Positions 1 to 9,387 are shown, counted from the stretch's first letter. The stretch is DNA of 64,000 nt from Saprospiraceae bacterium UBA1994 (GCA_002335865.1 DDCY01000009.1:191649-255648), one strand, 5' to 3'. Program-made: numbers and translations. Notes: generated from the sequence alone by a model not told the origin.

Positions 1-662
1 TCACTGTCTCCGTTACTCCATTCAAATTGTAGATCGCCATATCCATTAACCATTTCAAGATCTACCATTCCCTCATAAGGACAGTCAGAATCTACACTAG
101 ATGTACTAGCACTCATCTGCCATGAATCTATTAACCAGCCTTCCCAAGTACTGTAAGATGCTTGCCCAATTAATTGAGTTGTCTTATCCATAGGGGATAT
201 ACCATATATAGTTGGCCAAAAGGCAAGTTGATAATCACTTATAAATTCATTAGCCGCCGCTGGCTCTGGAGAAAATATTGGATAATTTGTTCCTGTTACC
301 CAATCTCCCATTGTAGAGTTGTTACATCCAGCAGATCCATAAAGACATGCTAAATTGGTGGCATCATCTGCTTCTACCATAAATACTCTAATCTGATCCG
401 TACCGTCAGGTCCATAATCTTCATACAAAGCTTCTAATACTCCACTTGTATGATAAGTCCAACACGGTGGGCACCAAGTAGCCGAAATATCAAGAACAAT
501 TGATTTTCCATCATTTAATTCGTCGTAAAGATTGTAAGTGTCGCCATTAAGATCTGTCAATGTCCAGTCTGGGGCTATTGAGCCATTTGGAAGTTGTGCG
601 AATGTTGTAGCGCTAAGACATGCAAATAAAAGTACTATTAGTACGTGTAAATTTCTTTTCAT
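1..662 (-). CDS. Secreted thioredoxin-fold (TlpA-like) protein, 3' end cut by window
   Basis: Reading back from the ATG at 660-662, the frame stays open to base 1, giving about 220 residues with the C-terminus missing. It starts with a lysine/arginine-led hydrophobic signal peptide (residues 1-23, ending TTFAQ). Next comes a thioredoxin-like segment with the redox motif WCPPC at about residues 63-67, in the context LDISATWCPPCWTYH. This is typical of exported TlpA/AhpC-like oxidoreductases of Bacteroidota that act in the periplasm or outside the cell. Two further cysteines (LACLYGSAGC) follow. The remaining part may carry a type IX sorting domain, as longer homologues often do, but that lies outside the window. 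The fold is clear from the motif; the substrate is unknown. A good Bacteroidota promoter lies 66 bases upstream. Confidence 0.8.
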   Translation of the reverse strand, partial: MKRNLHVLIVLLFACLSATTFAQLPNGSIAPDWTLTDLNGDTYNLYDELNDGKSIVLDISATWCPPCWTYHTSGVLEALYEDYGPDGTDQIRVFMVEADDATNLACLYGSAGCNNSTMGDWVTGTNYPIFSPEPAAANEFISDYQLAFWPTIYGISPMDKTTQLIGQASYSTWEGWLIDSWQMSASTSSVDSDCPYEGMVDLEMVNGYGDLQFEWSNGDS

Positions 663-727
663 TGGTTGGTATTGGTTAAGTCAACTATTGTCAAAAATAA
701 AATTGTTGCAAAAATTTAATTTCCAAA

Positions 728-759
728 CAAATATAGCGAAACAATCAATAACTAACAAA
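728..759 (-). promoter_or_regulatory. Bacteroidota-type promoter (-33 TTTG, -7 TATATTTG) for the thioredoxin-fold gene
   Basis: On the minus strand TTTG (complement of 756-759) is followed after exactly 20 bases by TATATTTG (complement of 728-735). This matches the known TTTG-N19/20-TANNTTTG promoter of Bacteroidota. It lies about 65 bases before the start codon at 662, leaving a normal leader. This is the best two-box promoter match I found in the window. Confidence 0.6.
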
Positions 760-903
760 TAAAAAATTCACTCCACTGCATAATTTTACCGTATAGCTAT
801 CTATTAATATTCTAGTTATATATATAAATATTCTAATCCAATACATGAAGTTCAACTCAAAGAAGACTCTTATTAAATTATAACAATGAAGTAGTTACAC
901 TTA

Positions 904-2235
904 CTACCTGCCAGGCATACCGCCCATCATTTTATTCATATTCTTACCCTTACTCATCATATGCATCATTTTGCGCATTTGATCAAATTGTTTGATAAAG
1001 GCATTGATATCATGAAGATCCCTACCACATCCTTTAGCGATTCGCTTTTTACGACTCATATTGAGAGTCTCTGGGTGAGATCTTTCATGAGGGGTCATAG
1101 ATTGTATAATAGCTTCTACTTTACTAAATGCACTTTCATCTATATCAAGATTCTTAGTCATCTTGCTCATTCCAGGTATCATACCCATAAGAGACTTAAT
1201 ATCTCCCATCTTTTTGATTTGAGCCAATTGCCCTAAGAAGTCATCGAAGTCAAATTTGTTCTTCTTGATTTTTTTCTCTAATCTCTTTGCTTCTTTTTCA
1301 TCAAATTGCTCCTGAGCTTTTTCTACAAAAGACACGATATCACCCATGCCTAAAATACGCTGAGCCATTCGGTCTGGATGGAATACATCAAGTGTATCCA
1401 TAGTCTCCCCAGTACTGATAAATTTAATTGGCTTACCAACAGTATACTTGACAGATAAAGCTGCACCACCACGAGTATCACCATCTAGCTTTGTCAATAC
1501 TACTCCATCATAATTGATCACATCATTGAAAGCCTTCGCTGTTATAACAGCATCTTGTCCTGTCATAGAATCCACAACAAACAAAGTCTCATTTGGTGAA
1601 ATACCAGTTTTAACGTCTGCAATCTCATCCATCATCTCTTTATCTATTGCAAGCCGACCTGCAGAATCGACAATTACCACATCATAGCTATTTGCTTTGG
1701 CATGAGCGATTGCTGCCTGAGCAATCACTCTAGGATTTTTAGTTACTCTATCTTGATAAACTCCTACCCCAATCTGCTCGGCAAGTACACCTATCTGATC
1801 TATTGCTGCCGGCCGATAAACATCACATGCAACGAGTAAAACCTTCTTAGATTTCTTTTCTTTCAGAAACTTAGCCAGCTTGCCTGAGAACGTTGTTTTA
1901 CCTGACCCTTGTAGACCTGCAATTAAGATTACTCCAGGATTCCCTTTAATATTGATACCCTCGGCTTGGCCGCCCATCAACTTGACCATCTCGTCCATGA
2001 CGATCTTAACCATAAGCTCACCTGGCTTAATGGCGTTTAACACATTCTCTGATCCTAACGCTTTATCCTTTACATTATCTGTAAATTCTTTAGCTATCTT
2101 ATAATTTACATCAGCACCAACAAGAGCTCTTCTAATCTCCTTTATCGATTGTGCTATGTTGATCTCCGTTAATTTAGCATTCCCTTTCAGCGAGCGTAAG
2201 GCTCCATCTAACTTTTCACTTAAGCTATCAAACAT
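904..2235 (-). CDS. ffh: Signal recognition particle protein Ffh
   Basis: GTPase of the signal recognition particle; it binds the 4.5S RNA and signal sequences and delivers nascent membrane proteins to FtsY. The N domain starts MFDSLSEKLDGALRSLKG. The G domain carries the P-loop GLQGSGKTTFSGKLA, then DVYRPAAIDQ, DSAGR and TKLDGDTRGGAA. The methionine-rich M domain ends in MHMMSKGKNMNKMMGGMPGR. The frame is open further upstream to an ATG at 2328, but Ffh proteins normally begin at the MFD(S/N)LSE block, so I place the start at 2235, giving 443 residues, the usual length. It is monocistronic in this window: a thioredoxin-like gene lies downstream with its own promoter. A 4.5S RNA gene was not recognised nearby. 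Confidence 0.97.
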   Translation of the reverse strand: MFDSLSEKLDGALRSLKGNAKLTEINIAQSIKEIRRALVGADVNYKIAKEFTDNVKDKALGSENVLNAIKPGELMVKIVMDEMVKLMGGQAEGINIKGNPGVILIAGLQGSGKTTFSGKLAKFLKEKKSKKVLLVACDVYRPAAIDQIGVLAEQIGVGVYQDRVTKNPRVIAQAAIAHAKANSYDVVIVDSAGRLAIDKEMMDEIADVKTGISPNETLFVVDSMTGQDAVITAKAFNDVINYDGVVLTKLDGDTRGGAALSVKYTVGKPIKFISTGETMDTLDVFHPDRMAQRILGMGDIVSFVEKAQEQFDEKEAKRLEKKIKKNKFDFDDFLGQLAQIKKMGDIKSLMGMIPGMSKMTKNLDIDESAFSKVEAIIQSMTPHERSHPETLNMSRKKRIAKGCGRDLHDINAFIKQFDQMRKMMHMMSKGKNMNKMMGGMPGR

Positions 2236-2482
2236 GTTATCTAAGTCTTTTATCGTAATGGCTAAGCGGTCAGAGCTCTCAAGCCATTTAGTTATATCAT
2301 TAAAAATTTGAAAGTCAAATATAGCCAATAAGTACTAAACCTCTGATTAATAATCGTTATCAAAGTCATCAAATTTAGGCCTAGGCTTGTATTTTAGTTC
2401 CAAATAGTGTAAGATATTTTAGTTAGAGGGTAAATATGTAATTTGTGATAGAACAATACTAGGACTATTACGCTGATATAAA

Positions 2483-2490
2483 TACCTTTG
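2483..2490 (+). promoter_or_regulatory. -7 promoter element TACCTTTG before the CHAP gene
   Basis: TACCTTTG matches the Bacteroidota -7 consensus TANNTTTG and ends 29 bases before the ATG at 2520. No TTTG is present at the ideal -33 distance, so this is a single-box match. The same 8-mer lies upstream of the helicase gene at 53212 and, on the other strand, upstream of the E1 gene. Confidence 0.4.
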
Positions 2491-2519
2491 CAGTACATTA
2501 AAAATGGAGAATACCGATA

Positions 2520-3086
2520 ATGAAATTTTTTTTATTCCTAGCATTTTGCATTTGCTTCTTATCATCTACTAACTTCAATATATATAGAGGCGAAGTATTA
2601 GATAGTTACAATGGTGTCCCTGTCTACTATAATGGTGAAAACTATACAAATGTATCTGGACGTAATATCTCATCAGATGGATACAATCTAGGACTGAAAT
2701 ATCAATGCGTAGAGTTTGTAAAGAGATACTACTATGAGCATTATAACCATAAAATGCCAAACTCTTATGGTCATGCTAAAGATTTTTTCGACAAGTCTCT
2801 AAATGACAAAGAGTTTAACCAAGAAAGAGGATTACTACAATTTAGAAATGTTCGTACACATAGACCTTTGGCTGGAGATATAATTATCTATGATGGCGAT
2901 TCTGGCAATCCATTCGGTCATGTAGGAATCATCACAGAAGTTGGCGATGATTTTGTTGAGCTAATTCAGCAAAATATTGGTACCAAAACACGCCAAAAAT
3001 TAAAATTGGTAAAATATGCTGGTATATATACCATAGCGGACTACGATATCCTTGGATGGTTAAGAGCCCCATTTACTGCTAAATAG
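2520..3086 (+). CDS. Exported CHAP-domain amidase/endopeptidase
   Basis: A 188-residue protein with a hydrophobic N-terminus (residues 1-17) that looks like a signal peptide. The rest is a CHAP fold. The catalytic cysteine sits in LKYQCVEFVKRYY (about Cys61) and the histidine in FGHVGIITEV (about His139), preceded by the typical PLAGDIIIYDGDSG turn. CHAP enzymes cleave amide bonds in peptidoglycan stem peptides or glutathionylspermidine. The order QCVEF...HAKDF...GDIIIY resembles the amidase half of glutathionylspermidine synthetase as well as wall amidases, so the substrate is open. A periplasmic wall-processing role is inferred from the signal peptide; the division cluster lies nearby but is transcribed towards it. 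It appears to be a single-gene unit. Confidence 0.8.
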   Translation: MKFFLFLAFCICFLSSTNFNIYRGEVLDSYNGVPVYYNGENYTNVSGRNISSDGYNLGLKYQCVEFVKRYYYEHYNHKMPNSYGHAKDFFDKSLNDKEFNQERGLLQFRNVRTHRPLAGDIIIYDGDSGNPFGHVGIITEVGDDFVELIQQNIGTKTRQKLKLVKYAGIYTIADYDILGWLRAPFTAK

Positions 3087-3213
3087 GCTTATAAAAGATT
3101 TCTTGCGAACTTTTTTTAAAATATTATTAGCTTCTACCAAACATCTAGATGTCCTAGTTTATATCTATCCTATTTTAAAGCGATCAATTTAATCACTTTA
3201 ATAAGAAATAATT

Positions 3214-3654
3214 GATGGTTAAATGATTATGATAATAATAGAATTTCTCCGCTAAACTCAGATAGTAAGCCTAATATAAAAGTAAATCAAACCTTTGCTG
3301 CCGTAAAGACCTTATTAGCAGTACTCACTTTACAATTGTTACTTAGTTTCTTGTTAACTTCCTATAATATTAATGATTTTATCCAAGAAAATTCTTTCTA
3401 CAAACAAGCAACTAATAATAACTAGAATGAATTAGAAAAAGATATTAAATACTTTTTTTTGTCACAAGACTTTAAGAAATTTGTAGAATGATACAAGAAT
3501 TCAAAATATATATTTTTCAAATAACTCTTGATGATGGATACCCTACAATATTTTCACGACAATTACAGATAGAATTAATATTAAGAATTCACCGTACATA
3601 CATTGGTACGATATTGATATGTAATTAGTGAATGACGAAGCACAAAATATATAG
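3214..3654 (+). pseudogene. Decayed gene for a membrane-anchored protein, unidentified
   Basis: Between the CHAP gene and the end of ftsZ, one plus-strand frame reads like protein for over 60 codons from 3222 (NISPL-type polar stretch, then FAAVKTLLAVLTLQLLLSF, a clear membrane segment, then LTSYNINDFIQENSFYKQ). It then meets TAG at about 3424 and TGA at about 3489. After a frame change it continues as ITDRINIKNSPYIHWYDIDM, a stop, and LVNDEAQNI. An ATG at 3214 is separated from the frame by a stop four codons on. Continuity across several lesions suggests a dead gene rather than random spacer. I do not recognise the family. Confidence 0.4.
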
Positions 3655-3787
3655 ATTTTATAATCTCTTGAATTCGACATAAATTCTATAAATTAAAAAT
3701 ATTCTGTTGAATAGTAAAATACTCAATTTATACTCTATATGGATGCAAAAAATAACCTCCATTTGATTACATATATAACGACAAGAC

Positions 3788-3817
3788 AAAAAAAGACCCA
3801 AGTGGGGAACCTGGGCC
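3788..3817 (-). terminator. Intrinsic terminator of the dcw cluster (behind ftsZ)
   Basis: On the minus strand a hairpin GGCCCAGG/CTTGGGTC (with G-U wobbles, loop TTCCCCA) is followed directly by seven T (complement of 3788-3794). It lies about 190 bases after the ftsZ stop and closes the thirteen-gene unit. Two more hairpins lie between it and ftsZ. Confidence 0.75.
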
Positions 3818-3890
3818 ATAATAAACCAATCTCATAAAAATAAGACTATAAAAAGACGTTCTTTAGCGACCAGAGGTCGTTGTTTCTTTT

Positions 3891-3926
3891 GCAGGATATT
3901 GACATCTTTTCAAATCAATATCCTGC
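3891..3926. repeat. Perfect 12-bp inverted repeat downstream of ftsZ
   Basis: GCAGGATATTGA (3891-3902) and TCAATATCCTGC (3915-3926) pair perfectly around a 12-base loop. No T-run follows on either strand, so it is not itself a classic terminator. It lies in the ftsZ 3' region, with a short GCGACC/GGTCGT hairpin (3866-3880) and the true terminator beyond. It could protect the message 3' end, act as a protein site, or belong to a small RNA. Confidence 0.6.
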
Positions 3927-4007
3927 ACTTATAATTAATAACTAAAATTTCATGTTTACAATGTAGACAACCTACTTGATAGAACATAATTAACTATCGG
4001 CAGTGTG

Positions 4008-5459
4008 TTAGTCCGCATTGTTGTGAAGGAACGAATTAGAGGTACGTAAATGTCCTAATTCATCTTCTACCCCGATTGTGTATTCAGATAAATTCCCTTT
4101 AGCATTTGACTGCTTTACTTCGTCTAATTCAATACTTCTTCTAAGATATGCAGGCACTTTTTCCATATCAGAAATAATGTTTGCATTATCTAATGGCTTA
4201 CTCGTAGACTTTCTTTGGTACTCTCTACGTGCCCGATCCATTTCTTCTTCTTTACTTATTTCTACTTTTCTTCTTTCATCAATTACTTTTTCCTCTATAC
4301 TTGTCTCACGAGCTTTATATTCTCTTTGAGAATTAGATGAAGTAGGTACTTCTGGAGTATCAAAATCGAATGTATATTCTGAGTTAGTTTCCGTTAAATC
4401 AAATGACTCTACAATTGATTCATTTTGCTCGTTTATGAATATATCATCCAACGGTACTGTAACTTTTTTTATCTCTGGCTTACTCTCTTCTAAAATTGCC
4501 TTTCCTTCCTCAAATCCTGTAGCGATGAGTGTGATACTAATCTTATCTCCCAAGTCTGGATCTGTACAGTTACCCCAAATTAGATCAGTACCATAACCAG
4601 CTTCTTCTTGAACATAATCAGTAATCTCAGATATCTCATCCATTGTCACTTCTTTAGTTCCTGATGTGATATTTAATAGTATGTGCTGTGCACCTCTGAT
4701 ATCGTTATCTTCTAGGAGTGGTGAGTTAAGCGCTCCGTATATAGCCTTGCGTGCTCTGTCGTCGCCATCTGCAGTAGCATTACCCATTATAGATACACCG
4801 CTATCTTTCATTACCGTATTTACATCTTCGAAATCTACATTTACATATCCTGGGATAGTAATGATTTCCGCTATACCTTTAGCTGCGGTAGTCAAGATAT
4901 TATCCGCTTCTGCGAATGCCTCTTTCAACGTAAGATTACCGTAAATTTCTTTTACTTTATCATTAGAGATTACAAGAATAGAATCTACATTCTTCTTGAG
5001 TTGCTCTAACCCTTCTATTGCATGGCGATGTCTTCTCATACCTTCAAATTTGAATGGAATCGTAACAATACCTACAGTAAGAACACCCATCTCTTTCGCT
5101 GCTTTAGCTATGATAGGAGCAGCTCCTGTACCTGTACCTCCACCCATACCTGCAGTTATGAATAGCATCTTAGTTCCGTCACTAAGGAAGTTCCTTACCT
5201 CGTCTATTGATTCTATACAAGCTTGCTTACCTATCTCTGGTTTTGACCCTGCACCCATACCTTCGGTAAGATGCGGACCTAGTTGTATTTGAGTTGGTAT
5301 AGGGCTAGATTCAATTGCTTGATTATCTGTATTGCATATCGCAAATTCTACGCCTGTAATACCTTGATTATACATGTGTGCCACGGCATTTCCACCGCCA
5401 CCACCGACACCTATTACTTTGATGATTGATGTCTTATTTTTAGGTATATCGAATAACAT
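4008..5459 (-). CDS. ftsZ: Cell division protein FtsZ
   Basis: Tubulin-like GTPase that polymerises into the division ring. Residues 11-22 carry the glycine-rich IIKVIGVGGGGGNAV loop, residues 104-112 the GTP signature GGGTGTGAAP, and about 203-210 the catalytic T7 loop with NVDFEDV. A linker rich in Glu/Arg (about 330-425) follows, then VPAYLRR, which resembles the FtsA-binding tail of other phyla. A further tail of about 45 residues ends in NSFLHNNAD; as far as I recall, an NSFLHDN-type ending is usual in Bacteroidota FtsZ. Length 483. It is the last gene of the dcw cluster, 61 bases behind ftsA, and is followed by a terminator. Start ATG at 5457-5459 agrees with the family start. Confidence 0.98.
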   Translation of the reverse strand: MLFDIPKNKTSIIKVIGVGGGGGNAVAHMYNQGITGVEFAICNTDNQAIESSPIPTQIQLGPHLTEGMGAGSKPEIGKQACIESIDEVRNFLSDGTKMLFITAGMGGGTGTGAAPIIAKAAKEMGVLTVGIVTIPFKFEGMRRHRHAIEGLEQLKKNVDSILVISNDKVKEIYGNLTLKEAFAEADNILTTAAKGIAEIITIPGYVNVDFEDVNTVMKDSGVSIMGNATADGDDRARKAIYGALNSPLLEDNDIRGAQHILLNITSGTKEVTMDEISEITDYVQEEAGYGTDLIWGNCTDPDLGDKISITLIATGFEEGKAILEESKPEIKKVTVPLDDIFINEQNESIVESFDLTETNSEYTFDFDTPEVPTSSNSQREYKARETSIEEKVIDERRKVEISKEEEMDRARREYQRKSTSKPLDNANIISDMEKVPAYLRRSIELDEVKQSNAKGNLSEYTIGVEDELGHLRTSNSFLHNNAD

Positions 5460-5520
5460 GATTTAAAAATTTTGAGTGATTACTTATTTTGTTTTAATAA
5501 AGATTGAATTGGTCATCGAA

Positions 5521-6903
5521 CTAGAATTCTGAATCTGGAGAAGCTTCAAAAAATTCCTTAGTGAGAGAGAACATTTTGTTGAACAATCCATTCCCTTCCT
5601 TCTTCATACTATAATCAACTTCTTTCTTATTAGGTAACTCAGAAACAGAAGCTTGTCTCGTCGCTTCATATACTGCTGACCTTTCTTCTTCGATCATTCT
5701 ATTCTCCTCCGCCATGAGCTCATCATAATTGAGGCTAAGATTATCAAGAGCATTTTTGAGTAGACCTACTGAAGTCGCATATACTGGACTATCAAGTTGT
5801 GCCGAATAACCGTGGGCTAAATGCTCAACTGGCTTTCCTACTCTAGTATGCATACCCGTATGATACTCCGACAATAAATCGATGTGCCTCAAAAGCGATC
5901 CACCACCGGTAAGTACAATACCTGCTATCAATTTGTTTTCATATCCCGATCTACGAATCTCCCATAGTACATAATCAAATACTTCCTCTACCCTAGCCTC
6001 TATAATACGTGCTAAATTTTTCTCTGATATCTCTTTAGGGTCTCTCCCTTTAAATCCAGGAATAGTAATGATTCTGTTATCAAATACTTCACTAGCCATC
6101 GCTGACCCAAACTTCACTTTTAATTTTTCAGCTTGTTCATTCATCACAATACATCCCTCACGGATATCTGATGTCACAACATTGCCACCGAATGGTATTA
6201 CTGCTGTATGCCTGATGATTCCATCTTTAAAAATAGTGATGTCAGTAGTACCACCACCTATATCGACTAATGCTACTCCTGCTTCTTTCTCCTCATCACT
6301 CAGTACAGACGATGCAGATGCTATTGGCTCTAACGTTATATCCGCTACATCTAAGTCTGCTTTCTCTACGCATTTTAATATATTTCGAGATGCTGAAATC
6401 TGTCCTGTGATGATATGAAAATTAGCTTCCAATCTTATACCAGACATACCAATAGGATCAACTATATCTTGCTCATTATCTACAGTATATTCTTGTGGAA
6501 TTACATGCAATATCTTATCTCCAGGAGGTAGTACTAATTTGTACATGTCCTTGATCAATTTGTTTACGTCATCTTCACTGATCTCAGAATTGTGATCATG
6601 TCTTACTAAGAGACCGTGGTGATGAATAGATTTAATATGCTGCCCTGCGATACCTACATGTACCTTTACGAATTTGCATTGAGCTGCCTGTTCCGCCATC
6701 TCTATGGATTCCTTAATAGCACGTACTGTTCTATCAATATTAGATACTACTCCTCGAGTAACACCTTCTGACTTTACTGTACCTATACCAAGAACCTCAA
6801 TCTTCTCATACTCATTGACATATCCTGCAAGCGCTACTACTTTCGTAGTTCCGATATCCAGAGCTACTGCTAGATTTTTAGGGGGTTGAGTCTTGTCGTT
6901 CAT
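5521..6903 (-). CDS. ftsA: Cell division protein FtsA
   Basis: Actin-fold ATPase that tethers FtsZ filaments to the membrane. The phosphate-1 motif ALDIGTTKVVALAG lies at residues 14-27, the phosphate-2 motif VDIGGGTTDITIF at about 213-225 and the adenosine motif GIVLTGGGSLLRH at about 329-341. The 1C domain inserted between 1A and 2B is present. Length 460, longer than the E. coli protein because of a polar C-terminal part. The last residues (LFNKMFSLTKEFFEASPD) could form the amphipathic membrane-targeting helix. It sits directly before ftsZ as in most bacteria. Start ATG at 6901-6903. Confidence 0.97.
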   Translation of the reverse strand: MNDKTQPPKNLAVALDIGTTKVVALAGYVNEYEKIEVLGIGTVKSEGVTRGVVSNIDRTVRAIKESIEMAEQAAQCKFVKVHVGIAGQHIKSIHHHGLLVRHDHNSEISEDDVNKLIKDMYKLVLPPGDKILHVIPQEYTVDNEQDIVDPIGMSGIRLEANFHIITGQISASRNILKCVEKADLDVADITLEPIASASSVLSDEEKEAGVALVDIGGGTTDITIFKDGIIRHTAVIPFGGNVVTSDIREGCIVMNEQAEKLKVKFGSAMASEVFDNRIITIPGFKGRDPKEISEKNLARIIEARVEEVFDYVLWEIRRSGYENKLIAGIVLTGGGSLLRHIDLLSEYHTGMHTRVGKPVEHLAHGYSAQLDSPVYATSVGLLKNALDNLSLNYDELMAEENRMIEEERSAVYEATRQASVSELPNKKEVDYSMKKEGNGLFNKMFSLTKEFFEASPDSEF

Positions 6904-7087
6904 AATCTTATTTTTTTATTTTTTAAAGTGCTTTCACACTGGTCGTGATTGGCAATAATTTCCTTATAAGTGTAAGTGTCGTTTATTAAATTGTTCCTAT
7001 AAAAATTCAATCTTTTTACTTCTATATTAATAATATAATGGACGTTTGTAGTCATTTCAACTTCATCCACTATCATAATCGTCTTGT

Positions 7088-7891
7088 CTACTTTTCTGCA
7101 AATAATATTCCTTCGCCATCTTTTCCTTTATACTTGAATGTTAAAGTGTGAAACTTATTCCATCCTGACTTCGGCATACCATGCACGTAGAAGTCTTTTA
7201 TATTATTTAATTTCTCACTCGCGTTTTCAATATTTCCAAACACTAAATCTTCATCTCCTAACTTAGGTATCAAAACCATTTCATAAAGTTCATTGACATG
7301 AATTTGCTCTATCAATGCACTCAAAAACTTATCATCTCTTAGCATGAGAGCTAATTCAAATACTTCTTTAAGCGTCCCGTCATATTCTTCGGTAAGAAAC
7401 AATTCGTTATAAGCCGATAGTTCTCCAGTTACTATTGGAACTCTTATCGCTCTTCCGTGAATCTTTCCTATTTGTTTTCCTTCTTCGTCTATATAGTAAT
7501 TTACATTATTCGTCATTACTCTAATTAATGGCTTTCGCTGAACAATTTCTATATGAACTTTCTCTCCTCCATCTAAAAATACTTCTACACTTTTGATACG
7601 ATCATCTGTTTTTATAAAATGCTCTATTTCTACTAGGTTGAGATCTTGAATATTAGCAGATTCTACATCAAATCCTAGATATTTATTAAGCTTCTCAAGA
7701 ATGATATTCTCACTTATTATGGCTTTCTGATTAGGTACTTCTAAAATATTTACTTGCACTGCCTTGAGTGCCATCATAGACTTACTTTCAATAGCTAGAA
7801 AAAGTATAATCATAATCGACAATACTGTTACTAACCATACCACGGTAGCTTTCCAATTGTCAAATGATCTTATTTTTTTAGCTCTTTCCAT
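7088..7891 (-). CDS. ftsQ: Cell division protein FtsQ/DivIB-like
   Basis: A 267-residue protein with a short basic cytoplasmic N-terminus (MERAKKIRSFDNWKA), one membrane segment (about 15-35, VVWLVTVLSIMIILFLAIE) and a periplasmic remainder. It fits FtsQ, the bitopic scaffold of the FtsQBL complex. The POTRA-like part includes ISENIILEKLNKYLGFDVE and a DDRIKSVEVFLDGGEKVHIEI block typical of the family. Sequence similarity is weak in this family, so position between murC and ftsA is the main support. It is separated from ftsA by 184 bases without a recognisable terminator. Confidence 0.85.
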   Translation of the reverse strand: MERAKKIRSFDNWKATVVWLVTVLSIMIILFLAIESKSMMALKAVQVNILEVPNQKAIISENIILEKLNKYLGFDVESANIQDLNLVEIEHFIKTDDRIKSVEVFLDGGEKVHIEIVQRKPLIRVMTNNVNYYIDEEGKQIGKIHGRAIRVPIVTGELSAYNELFLTEEYDGTLKEVFELALMLRDDKFLSALIEQIHVNELYEMVLIPKLGDEDLVFGNIENASEKLNNIKDFYVHGMPKSGWNKFHTLTFKYKGKDGEGILFAEK

Positions 7892-7929
7892 TTATTTCTA
7901 TATTTCTTATTTTTAGTATGAATGAAAAA

Positions 7930-9333
7930 TTATTTCTTCATCAACTCTTTCAATTTAGCCGGCAAAGCATCTATGTCTCCAGCTCCTAACACTATAAGTA
8001 CTTCTGTTTCACTAGATTTAATGTGATCTAACACTTTATTTTTATCAACTAAATATTTATTCTGTATTTTCAATTCATCATATATAGTCTCGCTACTTAT
8101 CCCCTTTATAGAAAGCTCTCTAGCTGGATATACAGGAATTAAAATACATTCATCTAATTCGTCTAGCACCTCAGCAAATTCCTTATAAAAGTCTTGAGTC
8201 CTACTGAATAGATGAGGTTGAAAAATTCCAGTCAACTTTTTGCCTGGATATAAATTTCTAGCTGCATCGATTGCCATTCTAAGCTCCGTAGGATGATGTG
8301 CATAATCATCGATCATCACTAAATCTTTAGTCTGACAAAATATTTCAAACCTTCTTTTAACTCCAGAAAAACTTCCTATCGCTTTTCTTATATCATTTGG
8401 ATCACAACCTCTCTCTAGAGCTATCGAAATGGCAACTAGTGCATTTTCGACATTATGCTTTCCTGGCATCTTCATAGCGAAATCAGTAATGGTATATCGT
8501 TGTGATACATAATCAAAAACATACTGTCCACCTTTTACTCTTACTTCTTGCGCTTGTATTTCTCCACTATCGATTCCCAGCGATTTTATTCTTATATTCT
8601 TCTTATTTAACTCACTTTTGAGTCCTTTAGATAATTCCTTTTGAAGAGGATCCATTATGAATAAAACTCCATCTTCATTGATCTTTCGAATAAATCCTTC
8701 AAAACCCTCTTTCATCACATCATGAGATCCGTAGACATCAAGATGATCAGCGTCCATAGACGCTATCGATGCAATATTCGGAGACAAACTCCAAAATGAT
8801 CGATCATATTCATCCGCCTCCATCACAACCCAATCACTCTCTCCATAAAGGAAATTAGTTCCATAATCTGTTGGTATACCTCCTATAAAAGCTGAAGCAG
8901 TCACACCACATTCTCTAAGAATATATGTAACCATTGAGCTTGTAGATGTTTTACCATGTGTCCCAGCGATACAAATCGACTTTTTATAATGACTAATCAT
9001 TCCAAGTATTTCTGCTCTCTTAAACACAGGAAATAAATTTTCCTGATACCAATTCAAACCTAAATGGTCTTTAGGTATCGCTGGCGTATATACTACTAGG
9101 TCCGCGGCTTTATCTAATATTTCAATTTGATCTACATAAGAGATCCTTATTCCTTCCTCAACTAACTTTTTAGTGAGTACTGTTTCTGTTTTATCATAAC
9201 CGGTTACGATCAATCCACTTTGATGAAAGTATCTAGCTAACGCTGACATCCCTATTCCACCTATTCCAATGAAAAAAATGCGTTTTACTTTCTCAAGATC
9301 AACTTCACTATTTTCCATATTCTTATTATTCAT
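7930..9333 (-). CDS. murC: UDP-N-acetylmuramate--L-alanine ligase MurC
   Basis: Cytoplasmic ATP-dependent ligase adding L-alanine to UDP-MurNAc, the first amino-acid step of peptidoglycan synthesis. The N-terminal Rossmann motif IFFIGIGGIGMSALAR lies at about residues 19-34. The Mur ligase P-loop CIAGTHGKTSTSSMV follows at about 120-134. The central domain has MEADEYDRSF and the C-terminal domain the MIDDYAHHPTE block. Length 467 is normal. The ATG at 9331-9333 gives a short polar extension; a second ATG five codons on is possible. The 55-base spacer to murG contains an 11-bp palindromic repeat. Confidence 0.98.
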   Translation of the reverse strand: MNNKNMENSEVDLEKVKRIFFIGIGGIGMSALARYFHQSGLIVTGYDKTETVLTKKLVEEGIRISYVDQIEILDKAADLVVYTPAIPKDHLGLNWYQENLFPVFKRAEILGMISHYKKSICIAGTHGKTSTSSMVTYILRECGVTASAFIGGIPTDYGTNFLYGESDWVVMEADEYDRSFWSLSPNIASIASMDADHLDVYGSHDVMKEGFEGFIRKINEDGVLFIMDPLQKELSKGLKSELNKKNIRIKSLGIDSGEIQAQEVRVKGGQYVFDYVSQRYTITDFAMKMPGKHNVENALVAISIALERGCDPNDIRKAIGSFSGVKRRFEIFCQTKDLVMIDDYAHHPTELRMAIDAARNLYPGKKLTGIFQPHLFSRTQDFYKEFAEVLDELDECILIPVYPARELSIKGISSETIYDELKIQNKYLVDKNKVLDHIKSSETEVLIVLGAGDIDALPAKLKELMKK

Positions 9334-9347
9334 TAATTGATTTCTTT

Positions 9348-9387
9348 AATTATTAATTCAAGTGCAATACGCTCTCAATTAATAATT
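9348..9387. repeat. Palindromic spacer in murC-murG gap (11-bp inverted repeat)
   Basis: AATTATTAATT (9348-9358) and AATTAATAATT (9377-9387) are exact reverse complements around an 18-base loop containing ATACGCT. A related element lies in the murD-mraY gap (13210-13264). In an AT-rich genome such repeats arise by chance, but the shared arms and the shared TACGCT in the loop suggest common origin. Confidence 0.45.

Noticed and set aside
538..762. Plus-strand open frame of 74 codons
   Set aside because: It lies antisense to the signal peptide and thioredoxin part of the minus-strand gene and through its promoter; composition is that of a shadow frame.
2236..2328. Upstream extension of ffh to the ATG at 2328
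   Set aside because: The 31 extra residues do not resemble Ffh, and the family start MFDSLSEKL lies at 2235.
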